A stretch of DNA of 64,000 bases. Origin: Priestia megaterium (GTDB lineage: Bacteria > Bacillota > Bacilli > Bacillales > Bacillaceae_H). Below, piece by piece: positions 9,941 through 18,433 of the stretch (the stretch's first letter is position 1; every line of letters starts with the position of its first letter). A program made the translations under genes and the position numbers. The stretch covers positions 4,803,501 to 4,867,500 of the forward strand of contig NZ_CP023317.1 of the NCBI RefSeq assembly GCF_009497655.1, written 5' to 3'. Below the pieces are notes generated by a model that was not told where the DNA came from, ran no database searches, and was given only the letters and a program-made list of their open reading frames with translations.

Positions 9941-11920
9941 TCACCCTTCCGCTTTTAATTCTAGAATCAAGTCACGAAGCTCAGCTGCGCGTTCAAAGTT
10001 AAGCGCTTTGGCTGCTTCTTTCATTTCTTGTTCCATTTCTTCTACGAGCTTTGCTTTTTCTTTTTTATTGAGTTTATCAAATGCCGGTGCTTCTTCATAC
10101 GTTTCTGTATCTTCTGCTACTACTGTTGCACGAATTGAGCCTCGAACTTCTTTTTGAATCGTTGTCGGTGTGATACCATGCTCTTCGTTGTAAGCTTCTT
10201 GAATACTTCTACGACGCTTGGTCTCATTGATAGCAATGTCCATGGAGTTTGTGATGCGATCTGCATACATAATGACATGTCCATTAGCATTTCGCGCAGC
10301 ACGTCCGATGGTTTGAATAAGCGATCGTTCTGAACGCAAGAATCCTTCTTTGTCCGCATCTAATATGGTTACTAACGAAACTTCTGGAATATCTAAACCT
10401 TCACGGAGTAAGTTAATCCCTATGAGCACATCATATTTTCCAAGCCGCAGCTCTCGGATAATTTCAATACGCTCGAGCGTCTTCACCTCAGAGTGAAGAT
10501 ATTGAACTTTAATGCCAATTTCTTTTAAGTAGTTCGTTAAATCCTCAGACATTTTCTTTGTTAACGTCGTGACGAGCACTCGTTCATTTCGCTTAATCCG
10601 GTCGTGAATTTCTCCAATTAAATCATCAATCTGCCCTTCAATTGGTCGAACTTCAATATTTGGATCTAATAATCCCGTTGGACGGATAATTTGTTCAATC
10701 ACCTCAGGCGCCTTCTCAAGTTCGTAAGGACCTGGTGTTGCTGAAACATGGACGATTTGTTTAATATGCTGTTCAAATTCATCAAATTTAAGCGGACGGT
10801 TATCTAATGCAGACGGCAAGCGGAAACCATGGTCCACCAACACTTGTTTACGCGCTTGGTCTCCATTATACATTCCTCTAACTTGAGGAATGGTAACGTG
10901 GGATTCATCCACCACAAGAAGGAAATCTTCCGGGAAGAAATCCAGCAGTGTATAAGGTGTAGAACCAGCCGGACGAAGCGTTAAATGACGAGAATAATTC
11001 TCGATTCCTGAACAAAATCCCATTTCTCTCATCATTTCTAGATCGTAGCGAGTGCGCTGCTCCAAGCGCTGCGCTTCTAAAAGCTTTCCTGCTTCTTTTA
11101 ACTTCTCTAGCTGTTCTTCTAGTTCTTTTTCAATGTTTTGAATGGCCACACGCATTTTTTCTTCCCTCGTGACGAAGTGAGATGCCGGGAAGATAGCCAC
11201 GTGTTCACGATCTCCAATAATTTCTCCTGTTAAGGCGTCGACTTCGCGAATGCGGTCAATTTCATCCCCGAAAAATTCCACGCGAATACAGTGTTCATCT
11301 CGAGACACAGGAAAAATCTCAACAACATCACCGCGAACGCGGAACGTTCCGCGCTTGAAGTCAATATCGTTTCTTTCGTACTGTACATCCACTAGCGTAC
11401 GAAGCAGCTGATTGCGTTCTTTTTCCATTCCTACTCGAAGAGATACGACCATTTCTTTGTATTCTTCCGGAGACCCTAATCCATAAATACAGGATACGCT
11501 GGCAATAATAATGACATCTTTTCGTTCAAAAAGAGCAGAAGTTGCCGAGTGACGAAGTTTATCAATCTCGTCATTAATGCTTGCATCTTTTTCAATAAAT
11601 GTATCTGTTTGAGGTACATAAGCTTCAGGCTGATAGTAATCATAGTAACTGACAAAGTATTCGACTGCATTATTAGGAAAAAACTCTTTAAACTCACTGT
11701 ACAATTGACCAGCAAGCGTTTTGTTATGAGCCATTATTAATGTCGGCTTATTTATTTCCTTAATAACATTAGACATAGTGAAGGTTTTTCCCGTTCCTGT
11801 AGCACCTAATAATACTTGATGCTGCTTACCTTCTTTAATTCCTTTCACAATCTTTTCAATTGCCTTTGGCTGATCACCTTGCGGTTGATATGGGGATACT
11901 AATTCAAACTGATCTTTCAA
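9941..11920 (-). CDS. uvrB: excinuclease ABC subunit B
   Basis: UvrB receives damaged DNA from UvrA and recruits UvrC. The 659-residue protein has Walker A GATGTGKT (~40-47), the beta-hairpin [12 protein letters not shown] (~93-104), helicase motif DESH (~338), motif [11 protein letters not shown] and a C-terminal UVR domain ([24 protein letters not shown]) that binds UvrC. The start is TTG, preceded by GGAGGCCTTCAT. A LexA box upstream indicates SOS control. In B. subtilis csbA directly precedes uvrBA; here proline dehydrogenase and a regulator gene lie between. Confidence 0.98.
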   Translation of the reverse strand: MKDQFELVSPYQPQGDQPKAIEKIVKGIKEGKQHQVLLGATGTGKTFTMSNVIKEINKPTLIMAHNKTLAGQLYSEFKEFFPNNAVEYFVSYYDYYQPEAYVPQTDTFIEKDASINDEIDKLRHSATSALFERKDVIIIASVSCIYGLGSPEEYKEMVVSLRVGMEKERNQLLRTLVDVQYERNDIDFKRGTFRVRGDVVEIFPVSRDEHCIRVEFFGDEIDRIREVDALTGEIIGDREHVAIFPASHFVTREEKMRVAIQNIEKELEEQLEKLKEAGKLLEAQRLEQRTRYDLEMMREMGFCSGIENYSRHLTLRPAGSTPYTLLDFFPEDFLLVVDESHVTIPQVRGMYNGDQARKQVLVDHGFRLPSALDNRPLKFDEFEQHIKQIVHVSATPGPYELEKAPEVIEQIIRPTGLLDPNIEVRPIEGQIDDLIGEIHDRIKRNERVLVTTLTKKMSEDLTNYLKEIGIKVQYLHSEVKTLERIEIIRELRLGKYDVLIGINLLREGLDIPEVSLVTILDADKEGFLRSERSLIQTIGRAARNANGHVIMYADRITNSMDIAINETKRRRSIQEAYNEEHGITPTTIQKEVRGSIRATVVAEDTETYEEAPAFDKLNKKEKAKLVEEMEQEMKEAAKALNFERAAELRDLILELKAEG

Positions 11921-11987
11921 ATGAAGGCCTCCGTTTCTATTTTCTTGTTTTATCTATTTTTATTACGATATGTAAAAACCGAAAACA

Positions 11988-12001
11988 CGAACTGATATTC
12001 G
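11988..12001. promoter_or_regulatory. LexA (DinR) box of uvrBA
   Basis: CGAACTGATATTCG matches the Bacillus SOS operator CGAAC-N4-GTTCG with one mismatch. It lies 68 bases upstream of the uvrB TTG start. uvrBA is LexA-controlled in B. subtilis. Confidence 0.75.
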
Positions 12002-12196
12002 TATTTTATCACTTTATACTCATAAATGAAACTAATGAGTATTAATCTTATATAGTGTTTGTTTGTTTTGATTTTTTACCCTGTTACTTTATTACCCACT
12101 AAATTCTTATACTACCCTTTTCGAGGGGAATACAACTCTTTAGATGAAAGCAATAAAAGAAAGTAAGCTGCCTAATTGTTTGAAAAAGATAGGCTT

Positions 12197-12225
12197 TTGC
12201 GCCAATTTCTAAATTATGATACAGT
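12197..12225 (+). promoter_or_regulatory. sigma A-like promoter of the AAA+ regulator gene
   Basis: TTGCGC and TACAGT are 17 bases apart and end 30 bases before the ATG, which is preceded by GAGAGGGGTTTAGT. The match is moderate. Confidence 0.45.
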
Positions 12226-12255
12226 ATAAAAAATATGTACTGAGAGGGGTTTAGT

Positions 12256-13917
12256 ATGGCAAGCGTTGATCAAGTTCTTATAAATAACTCCTTTATAACA
12301 GTTGAAGAATCAACTTCTTTAGCTAAAGTGAAATCTGAACTTTCCAACTATGATTTCGTTGTAGTCACAGCAAGTACCTTTTATGTAATACAAAAAGATG
12401 AACGATACCTTTTAACAGGTCATGACGAGGCATCGTCCATTAAAAAAGTAATAGCGGACACAAATTGGCCTTCATCTTCTACTTCTACGTTAGCCAATTT
12501 ACAAGCCAACACAAACTGGAATAGACCAGTCCTCATTCAAGCAGAAAACCAAGAAACCACAATAGGACTTGTAACACCTTCACAGTGGATTACACATTTG
12601 CATAGCCAAAATGAGATATTAGCTTCCTATTTTGATACATTGGCAGAAACCATTAATGATGCAGTGACAGCGGTCGATCATGAAGGAAATGTAATCTTGT
12701 GGAATACTGCTGCGGAACATACGTATAAGATTCAGAGAGATGATATTATTGGTAGAAAAATCGGAGAGCATTTTAAAGATGAATCCATCATTCTACATAC
12801 GATTCTAAATGAAGGGCGTCCTGTGCGCGGAACGTATCATCGTCCTAATGAACAAACTCACGTGCTCATCAATGCATCTCCTATTATAAGAAACAACCGA
12901 GTCATAGGTGGAGTCGCAACCGAACATGACATTACCAATATTGTAAGACTAAATGAAGAAATTGATGTATCTCTTCTCATTCCGAAAGATAATCCATTTT
13001 CTTCTTTTGCGGGTATCAGTCCTGAAATTAAGCAAGCCGTTGACATTGCCAAAAAAGTGGCATCTACAGATATGCCTATTTTATTAACAGGAGAACCTGG
13101 TTCTGGGAAAGAAATGCTGGCTCAGGCCATCCACTACGGGGGATCCAAACATAAAGAACCTTTTTTATCTTTAAATTGCGCCACTATTCCATCTGGACTT
13201 CTGGAAATTGAACTCTTTGGTCATCAAAAAGACGTCTTTTCAGAAGATCCAACGACCATTGCAGGAAAACTGGAGCAGGCTCATAACGGGACGTTATTTA
13301 TTGAAGAAATTGATAAAATGCCTCTTGAAATTCAAGTTAAGTTTCTCCGTTACTTGGAAGAACGAGCCTTTTATCACGTTGGAGGCACGGAAGAAATTCA
13401 AGTCCAAACCCGAATTGTAGCCTCTACTACGACGCCTTTGGAAGAGTTGCTAAAAGCCGGTGAATTCCATGAAAATCTTTACTATTTGCTGACCGTCATT
13501 AATATTATCATTCCGCCGCTTCGAGACCATAAAGAAGACATTGAAGCATTAACGCAGCAATTTGTACAGGAATTTAGTAAAAAGTATAAAAAGAAGGCTC
13601 CTTTCATCAGCTCTGAAGTTCTCGAAGCCTTTATGCAATACGATTGGCCAGGAAATATTCGCGAGCTGAGAAATACGATTGAACGAATGATTTTTCTTAG
13701 TGATCAGTCGTTGATTACCCTTACGCACCTTCCTGACAATCTGAAGGATGCCAGTTCTTTCACAGAAGTTCAAAAAGAAGAAGAGTCTCTCCAAGAAGCT
13801 AGGCTAATAGAAGAGACTCTTCAAAAAACCTATGGAAACAAAAGTGCAGCAGCAGATCTGCTTGGCATTTCGCGCGGCACCCTTTATAACAAAATCAAAG
13901 AATACGGATTAAACTAA
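12256..13917 (+). CDS. PAS/AAA+/Fis-type regulator lacking sigma54-contact and arginine-finger residues
   Basis: The 553-residue protein has the layout of a sigma54 enhancer-binding protein: an N-terminal ligand or CBS-like region (~1-125), a PAS domain (~130-235), an AAA+ domain (~255-480) and a Fis-type helix-turn-helix (SAAADLLGISRGTLYNKI). Walker A (GEPGSGKE) is intact. The GAFTGA loop that touches sigma54 reads DVFSED (326-331). The two arginine fingers, normally FR-x-DL-xx-RL, are His405 and Leu411, and Walker B reads FIEEI. So it probably does not hydrolyse ATP to drive sigma54. Convergent with proline dehydrogenase through a shared terminator, it is likely its regulator (inference). 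I see no frameshift. Confidence 0.85.
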   Translation: MASVDQVLINNSFITVEESTSLAKVKSELSNYDFVVVTASTFYVIQKDERYLLTGHDEASSIKKVIADTNWPSSSTSTLANLQANTNWNRPVLIQAENQETTIGLVTPSQWITHLHSQNEILASYFDTLAETINDAVTAVDHEGNVILWNTAAEHTYKIQRDDIIGRKIGEHFKDESIILHTILNEGRPVRGTYHRPNEQTHVLINASPIIRNNRVIGGVATEHDITNIVRLNEEIDVSLLIPKDNPFSSFAGISPEIKQAVDIAKKVASTDMPILLTGEPGSGKEMLAQAIHYGGSKHKEPFLSLNCATIPSGLLEIELFGHQKDVFSEDPTTIAGKLEQAHNGTLFIEEIDKMPLEIQVKFLRYLEERAFYHVGGTEEIQVQTRIVASTTTPLEELLKAGEFHENLYYLLTVINIIIPPLRDHKEDIEALTQQFVQEFSKKYKKKAPFISSEVLEAFMQYDWPGNIRELRNTIERMIFLSDQSLITLTHLPDNLKDASSFTEVQKEEESLQEARLIEETLQKTYGNKSAAADLLGISRGTLYNKIKEYGLN

Positions 13918-13919
13918 TT

Positions 13920-13963
13920 AAAAAATTCGACACGAAGCTCAGGATACTTGTGTCGAATTTTTT
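13920..13963. terminator. bidirectional terminator between the regulator and proline dehydrogenase
   Basis: AAAAATTCGACAC and GTGTCGAATTTTT pair perfectly over 13 bp with a 16-base loop; A/T runs flank both sides, so it can serve both convergent genes. Confidence 0.85.
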
Positions 13964-13981
13964 ATGTTTCTTGGACTGAAC

Positions 13982-14896
13982 TTATTTGGAGAAATTTTTT
14001 AATACGAACCATACGTTGGCGGGGCGTTCGGCTAGGCGTCTCATGAAATACCCAAACCAATCAATTCCGTAAGGAACATAAACCCTGACTTTATATCCTT
14101 CTTTGACCAGACGATCCTGTAGCTCTACGCAAATTCCATAAAGCATTTGGAACTCAAACTGATCATTTGAAATGCCGTTTTCCCTTACTAATCGTTTTGT
14201 ATACTGAATCATTTCCTCATCATGACTTGCTACAGCTGTATAGTGTTCATTTAATAAATGCATTTTAATGATTTTTTTATAGTTTTCATCTACGTCTTTC
14301 TTTTCCGGAAACGATACTTCTGGCGATTCTTTGTAAGCTCCTTTTACCAGACGTAAATTGGCTTGATATTGATGTAAGTCATTCATATCTTGTTCTGTAC
14401 GATAAAGATACGCTTGAATCACAATTCCAATATTATCAAATTCTTTGCGTAATTCTTTATACATATCAAGGGAGATTTGGCAGTGCAAGTAGTCTTCCAT
14501 ATCAATTCGAACAAAAATATCATTCACTCTGGCTGTGTGTAGAATTCTGCGCATATTTTCCATACAAAGCTCTTTGCTAATATCCAATCCTAAAGAAGTC
14601 ATCTTTAATGATAAATTTGATTGAACGCCCGATGCTGCAATGGCTTCTAGTGTCTGAATGCACATGGCCGTAGATAACCTAGCTTCCTCTTCTGTAAAAA
14701 CAAATTCGCCTAAATGATCGAGTGTCACAACTTTCCCACCATTGTTAAGCTCCTTGGATGTTTGAATTGCTGATTCAATTGAGTCTCCAGCAACAAAACG
14801 AGCTGCCCCCATCCGCAATCCATACTTTTTAGCTAATTTATTCATTGAATGATTTTTGCCAAGCGACTGAAACATCGTTCTCATTAACACTTCCAT
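13982..14896 (-). CDS. proline dehydrogenase
   Basis: Proline dehydrogenase oxidises L-proline to pyrroline-5-carboxylate using FAD and passes electrons to the respiratory chain. The 304-residue protein matches the short monofunctional Bacillus enzymes (PutB/FadM). It carries the barrel motifs DMEDYLHC, VIQAYLYRTEQDM, RLVKGAYKE and the C-terminal YVPYGIDWFGYFMRRLAERPANV with the substrate-binding RRLAERP. The ATG follows AGGAGGTTTAGTATCG. No P5C dehydrogenase gene lies in the window. The upstream region has two related dyad sites. Confidence 0.93.
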   Translation of the reverse strand: MEVLMRTMFQSLGKNHSMNKLAKKYGLRMGAARFVAGDSIESAIQTSKELNNGGKVVTLDHLGEFVFTEEEARLSTAMCIQTLEAIAASGVQSNLSLKMTSLGLDISKELCMENMRRILHTARVNDIFVRIDMEDYLHCQISLDMYKELRKEFDNIGIVIQAYLYRTEQDMNDLHQYQANLRLVKGAYKESPEVSFPEKKDVDENYKKIIKMHLLNEHYTAVASHDEEMIQYTKRLVRENGISNDQFEFQMLYGICVELQDRLVKEGYKVRVYVPYGIDWFGYFMRRLAERPANVWFVLKNFSK

Positions 14897-15036
14897 CGAT
14901 ACTAAACCTCCTTCTATTTTTAAAAATCAAAATAAATATAATTTTCAGATTAATTTCTTTGTTTTTCTATACCCCAACTACATATTTGTACACACATTTA
15001 AAATAATTTACACAAAATTGTTTAAGTTATTTTATT

Positions 15037-15052
15037 TACAAACATATTTGTA
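15037..15052. promoter_or_regulatory. dyad TACAAA-CATA-TTTGTA upstream of proline dehydrogenase
   Basis: This is a perfect 6-bp inverted repeat with a four-base centre. A related half-degenerate copy (TACATATTTGTA) lies 62 bases nearer the gene. Together they look like a pair of operator or activator sites. The binding protein is unknown; the adjacent AAA+/Fis regulator is the obvious candidate. Confidence 0.4.
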
Positions 15053-15130
15053 TAATTAATTTAATTATACTCATTTATCGATGGAACCGTAACAACAGTG
15101 TTATGAGTTCTAACTCGTTTTTCGACATAA

Positions 15131-15161
15131 AAAAGCTCTCCACATTTCGTAGAGAGCTTTT
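15131..15161 (-). terminator. terminator after csbA
   Basis: AAAAGCTCTC and GAGAGCTTTT form a 10-bp stem with an 11-base loop; the minus strand continues with TTTTATG. Confidence 0.8.
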
Positions 15162-15211
15162 GCGTACGTTTTGATAATAGGACGATTCACTTATCATCAA
15201 AGCAACAATCT

Positions 15212-15442
15212 TTATTTTCCAGCTGCTAGCATGCCTTTTGCATATATAAAACCAATGGCTGCTGAAAGTAAATCTATTAAAATAATAAGCGGATAATCTG
15301 CGTACCCTTTATATACAGAAACAGCTATCAACAAAAGCGTCAGCGCTGTGGCAACATATAGGTTATATGTTACTCTAGCAAACAGAACAAGCAATATGGC
15401 GGGTAGAAAAACTGCGGCAATCGTTTGTTTTGACTTCCACAA
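15212..15442 (-). CDS. csbA: small membrane protein CsbA
   Basis: A 76-residue protein with three hydrophobic segments and the CsbA-type core LFARVTYNLYVATALT ... AVSVYKGYADY. B. subtilis csbA is a sigma B-dependent gene of unknown function lying between minJ/ctpB and uvrBA, as here. The start is TTG after AAGGAGAAATGT. It follows minJ by 24 bases, so it is probably cotranscribed with minJ; I see no separate sigma B promoter in that short gap. Confidence 0.85.
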   Translation of the reverse strand: MWKSKQTIAAVFLPAILLVLFARVTYNLYVATALTLLLIAVSVYKGYADYPLIILIDLLSAAIGFIYAKGMLAAGK

Positions 15443-15466
15443 ACATTTCTCCTTTTTATCCGTCTT

Positions 15467-16657
15467 TTAACCAGCTTGTGAATTACGTTTTGTATAATTG
15501 TGTACAAACAAAATACCTAGTTCATGATGTTCGTTGTCATACAATGCTCGCTGAGTAAAGCGAACTTCTCCATTTTCGTCAATAACTTCTAGCTTACAAA
15601 AAGCACGGTTATTCACTTGTAATGCTTCATAAAATTTATGGACTTCAGATATAGCGATTCCATTTACTTTAATAATCACTTCTCCTACTTTCAAACCCAT
15701 TTTCTCTGCCGGAGAATGAGGGATGATTCCTAACACAACCAAACCTTGTGTACGCTTAGTAAATAGTGCGGGCGCTTTTTCATCGCTTCGACGCTGCTGC
15801 AAACGAATCCACTCTCTTCCTATGATCGCTAGAATAACAACAGCGACAGCGGCAGGAGGATAAAAAATAGCAGCAATTGTAATAATCGTTAATCCCACGC
15901 CTAATGCTAATACACGCTTACCGGTAAATTCAATAGATTTAAACGGAACCATACTTTGAATTCGCTGATAAAAACCGATAGCAAAAGGAACAAAAAACAG
16001 GCTAAATGATGTTCCGTCAATAGATAACACAGGCCACCATGGAAACACAGACGTAATGGCGCTGCCTGGAATTAAGACAAAAAGCGGAACAACCCATAAT
16101 TTTTGAGAATAATGAGCCCCAATTTCCTGCCCTCTTTTACTTTTCACAATGGCTGGAGACGTACCTTTTGCTCCAAACTTCCAAATTAAATATCCTTCTG
16201 CTAATACAAGCAGCGACATTAAAATAGTAAGAGAAGGTAAATCTGCGTTATGAGCTTGCACAGACCACGTTTGAATAAATCCTTCACCGAAACCAGCTGC
16301 AGGAATAAGCAAGGTCGCAAGCACAGCCAGTCCTACCGTATAAGAAGGAGAAAGCCATTTAAACGTCCACGGGCCGCTTATGATAAAAGTTAAAACAGCT
16401 ACAAGTACAATCGTTCCTATAGATACATAGACACCTAGCAACACGGTAACAACGGATAAAATCAAACCAATAATGATACCTGGAAAAAATAAATATTTTG
16501 CTTCTAAAATAAAATCAAACACGCGAACATGAAAATTCTGACGCTCTCTCTTGACGCGAGAAAGACCTACAAAAAACGAGACGAGCAGAAATAAATAAGT
16601 TAACGGGTGCAAAAATAAACGCCCGATACCTTTTAAAAGCTCTAATGCAAAATCCAT
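15467..16657 (-). CDS. minJ: PDZ-domain division-site protein MinJ
   Basis: MinJ is a polytopic membrane protein that links DivIVA to MinD and places the Min system at septum and poles. The protein has about eight hydrophobic segments and a C-terminal PDZ domain (SPAEKMGLKVGEVIIKVNG). I place the start at the ATG for MDFALELL, eight codons inside the longest ORF, because AGGTGGTG lies at the right distance; this gives 396 residues, the B. subtilis length. Neighbours ctpB and ftsEX agree with the B. subtilis order. Confidence 0.88.
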   Translation of the reverse strand: MDFALELLKGIGRLFLHPLTYLFLLVSFFVGLSRVKRERQNFHVRVFDFILEAKYLFFPGIIIGLILSVVTVLLGVYVSIGTIVLVAVLTFIISGPWTFKWLSPSYTVGLAVLATLLIPAAGFGEGFIQTWSVQAHNADLPSLTILMSLLVLAEGYLIWKFGAKGTSPAIVKSKRGQEIGAHYSQKLWVVPLFVLIPGSAITSVFPWWPVLSIDGTSFSLFFVPFAIGFYQRIQSMVPFKSIEFTGKRVLALGVGLTIITIAAIFYPPAAVAVVILAIIGREWIRLQQRRSDEKAPALFTKRTQGLVVLGIIPHSPAEKMGLKVGEVIIKVNGIAISEVHKFYEALQVNNRAFCKLEVIDENGEVRFTQRALYDNEHHELGILFVHNYTKRNSQAG

Positions 16658-16774
16658 TTTTTCACCACCTGTATTTTTCACATTTTTATTACAACATTTA
16701 CGATTGATTGTTATGTATCATAGGCTTCTTTATTTTATCAAAATGCATCACTAACCGACAATGTTGTTTTTACT

Positions 16775-16814
16775 AAAAAAAGTTCCGTGCTTTGGAAAAG
16801 CACGGAACTTTTTC
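16775..16814 (-). terminator. terminator of ctpB
   Basis: A 13-bp stem (AAAAAGTTCCGTGC / GCACGGAACTTTTT) with a nine-base loop, just past the ctpB stop; the minus strand continues with further Ts. Confidence 0.88.
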
Positions 16815-16820
16815 TGCTTC

Positions 16821-18260
16821 TTATTGACTAGCTAGCTTTAAAGCCGTTTGAAGCTGACGATCTTCATCTTTGGATTTAATTTTTTCTAATAGTTTTGTTT
16901 GTAAAAGCGCTGCTGTATCTTCATCAATTTCACCTGTAGCTTTTTGCTTATTGGCTTTTTGGAATGCAGTTACAGCTGTTTCTGTCTCTTTACTAAAATA
17001 TCCGTCTGTACGTCCAGGTTCAAAGCCAAGGCCTTTTAGCATCACTTGAGCATTCTTCACTTGGTCACCTGTCATATCACGTGTTAATGGCTTTTTATCA
17101 ACTTGAATTGGATTTGCATAATAGTAATCCGGCTGCTTGACTTCTACCGTTGGTTTTATACCTTTTTCGTTAATCCAGTTTCCATCAGGCGTTAGCCATT
17201 TATAGAACGTTAATTTTAAATTACTGCCGTCTTCCATTGGAACAGCTTGTTGAACCGTTCCTTTTCCATAGGATTTTTCACCGACTAGCTTGTATCCGCC
17301 TGCTTCTTTTAATGCCCCGGCAAGAATTTCAGAAGCAGATGCACTTCCTCCATCAATCAAGGCCACAATTGGATAATCCTTTTGCTTTTTCATTGAAGAA
17401 ACCACTTTTTGACGTTCACCGTTACGATCTTCAATTTGAATGTATGGCTTTTTATTCGTTACTAATTTATCGAGCATTTTTTCAACACTCGTTAAATAGC
17501 CACCAGGATTTCCACGAACATCTAGAACTAAACCATCAATATGTTTATTTTCAAGTTTTTTCAACTGTTTCGTAAATTCGTCTCCCGTTGATTCAGAGAA
17601 TGACGTAATTTCCATGTAACCAATTTTTTTATTGTTTACATTTTTAACAGAAGAATAGACGGTTTCAATTGGAATCTCATCTCTTACAACTTTTACTTTC
17701 ATCGTTTCTTTCACGCCTGGTCTTTGAACATCTAATGTCACGGTAGAGCCTTTTTTACCTCGAATTTTTAATACCGCTTCATTCAATTCAAGACCCGCGA
17801 TACTTTTACCATCGATCTTTAAAATCTGATCATTTGGTTTTAATCCTGCTTTTTCCGCAGGAGATTGTTTAAACGGAGCTACGATTGTTACTTTTCCATC
17901 TACCATGCTTACTTCAGCACCAATCCCCTCAAACGATGAATCAAGAGACTGCGTGAATTGCTGTGCCGTTTTCTTATCCATGTAAGATGAGTGAGGGTCT
18001 CCTAAGGTTTGTACCATTCCTTGGATTGCGCCATCTAATAATTTTTTGTCATCTACATCTTTGTAATATTTTGAAGATATCAGTTCGTAAGCCTGCTTGA
18101 TTTTGTCTAGCTCTTCCTTTTCCACTTTACTATCATTTGAAGAAGTTGTAAGGGGGGTACTGACCGTTCCAGCATTTGCATACTGAATGCCAAAATATGT
18201 ACCTGCTGCTCCAACAACTAAGGAGAGTGCCATTAATAGTGCAACGATTTTCCGATTCAA
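16821..18260 (-). CDS. ctpB: carboxy-terminal processing protease CtpB (S41)
   Basis: CtpB is a secreted serine protease; in B. subtilis it helps cleave SpoIVFA to activate pro-sigma K processing. The 479-residue protein has an N-terminal membrane anchor (KIVALLMALSLVVGAAGTYFG), a PDZ domain (SPAEKAGLKPNDQILKIDG), the S41 core with catalytic Ser in DGGSASASEILAG and Lys in EKSYGKGTVQQ, and a C-terminal peptidoglycan-binding domain. The PDZ-S41-PGB order matches CtpB. It has its own terminator. Confidence 0.94.
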   Translation of the reverse strand: MNRKIVALLMALSLVVGAAGTYFGIQYANAGTVSTPLTTSSNDSKVEKEELDKIKQAYELISSKYYKDVDDKKLLDGAIQGMVQTLGDPHSSYMDKKTAQQFTQSLDSSFEGIGAEVSMVDGKVTIVAPFKQSPAEKAGLKPNDQILKIDGKSIAGLELNEAVLKIRGKKGSTVTLDVQRPGVKETMKVKVVRDEIPIETVYSSVKNVNNKKIGYMEITSFSESTGDEFTKQLKKLENKHIDGLVLDVRGNPGGYLTSVEKMLDKLVTNKKPYIQIEDRNGERQKVVSSMKKQKDYPIVALIDGGSASASEILAGALKEAGGYKLVGEKSYGKGTVQQAVPMEDGSNLKLTFYKWLTPDGNWINEKGIKPTVEVKQPDYYYANPIQVDKKPLTRDMTGDQVKNAQVMLKGLGFEPGRTDGYFSKETETAVTAFQKANKQKATGEIDEDTAALLQTKLLEKIKSKDEDRQLQTALKLASQ

Positions 18261-18354
18261 GTTCTTTCATCCTCCTCAACCTTAAGCCATCTCTTCTTAT
18301 TATAATAGATACAACCAAAACTATGTAATAAAAAGGATGCATGTGTTATTTGTA

Positions 18355-18394
18355 GCAAAAGGCACCACACAAATCAAGTGCGATGCCTTTTTGT
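18355..18394 (-). terminator. likely terminator of the M23 gene
   Basis: AAAAGGCA(CC) pairs with GATGCCTTTTT, with an inner GCAC/GTGC helix; the minus strand ends in TTTTGC. The stem is bulged. Confidence 0.6.
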
Positions 18395-18433
18395 TAAACT
18401 ATATGTTGAGCTTGTACCACGTATGCTAGGAAC

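Larger units (their letters stand above)
11921..12255. other. divergent intergenic region between uvrB and the AAA+ regulator
   Basis: 335 bases without a gene. The left third holds the LexA box and presumably the uvrB promoter. The right end holds a sigma A-like promoter for the rightward regulator gene. The middle is AT-rich, and I see no small ORF with a good ribosome binding site. Confidence 0.6.
14897..15211. other. intergenic region upstream of proline dehydrogenase
   Basis: 315 bases without a gene. It holds a terminator for the csbA transcript at its right end and two copies of ACATATTTGTA (14980-14990 and 15042-15052) within AT-rich DNA. I do not see a convincing -24/-12 sigma54 promoter or a strong sigma A promoter on the minus strand. 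Confidence 0.55.

Noticed and set aside
14897-15130. Sigma54 promoter for proline dehydrogenase
   Set aside because: No GG-N10-GC element of the TGGCAC-N5-TTGC type is present on the minus strand.
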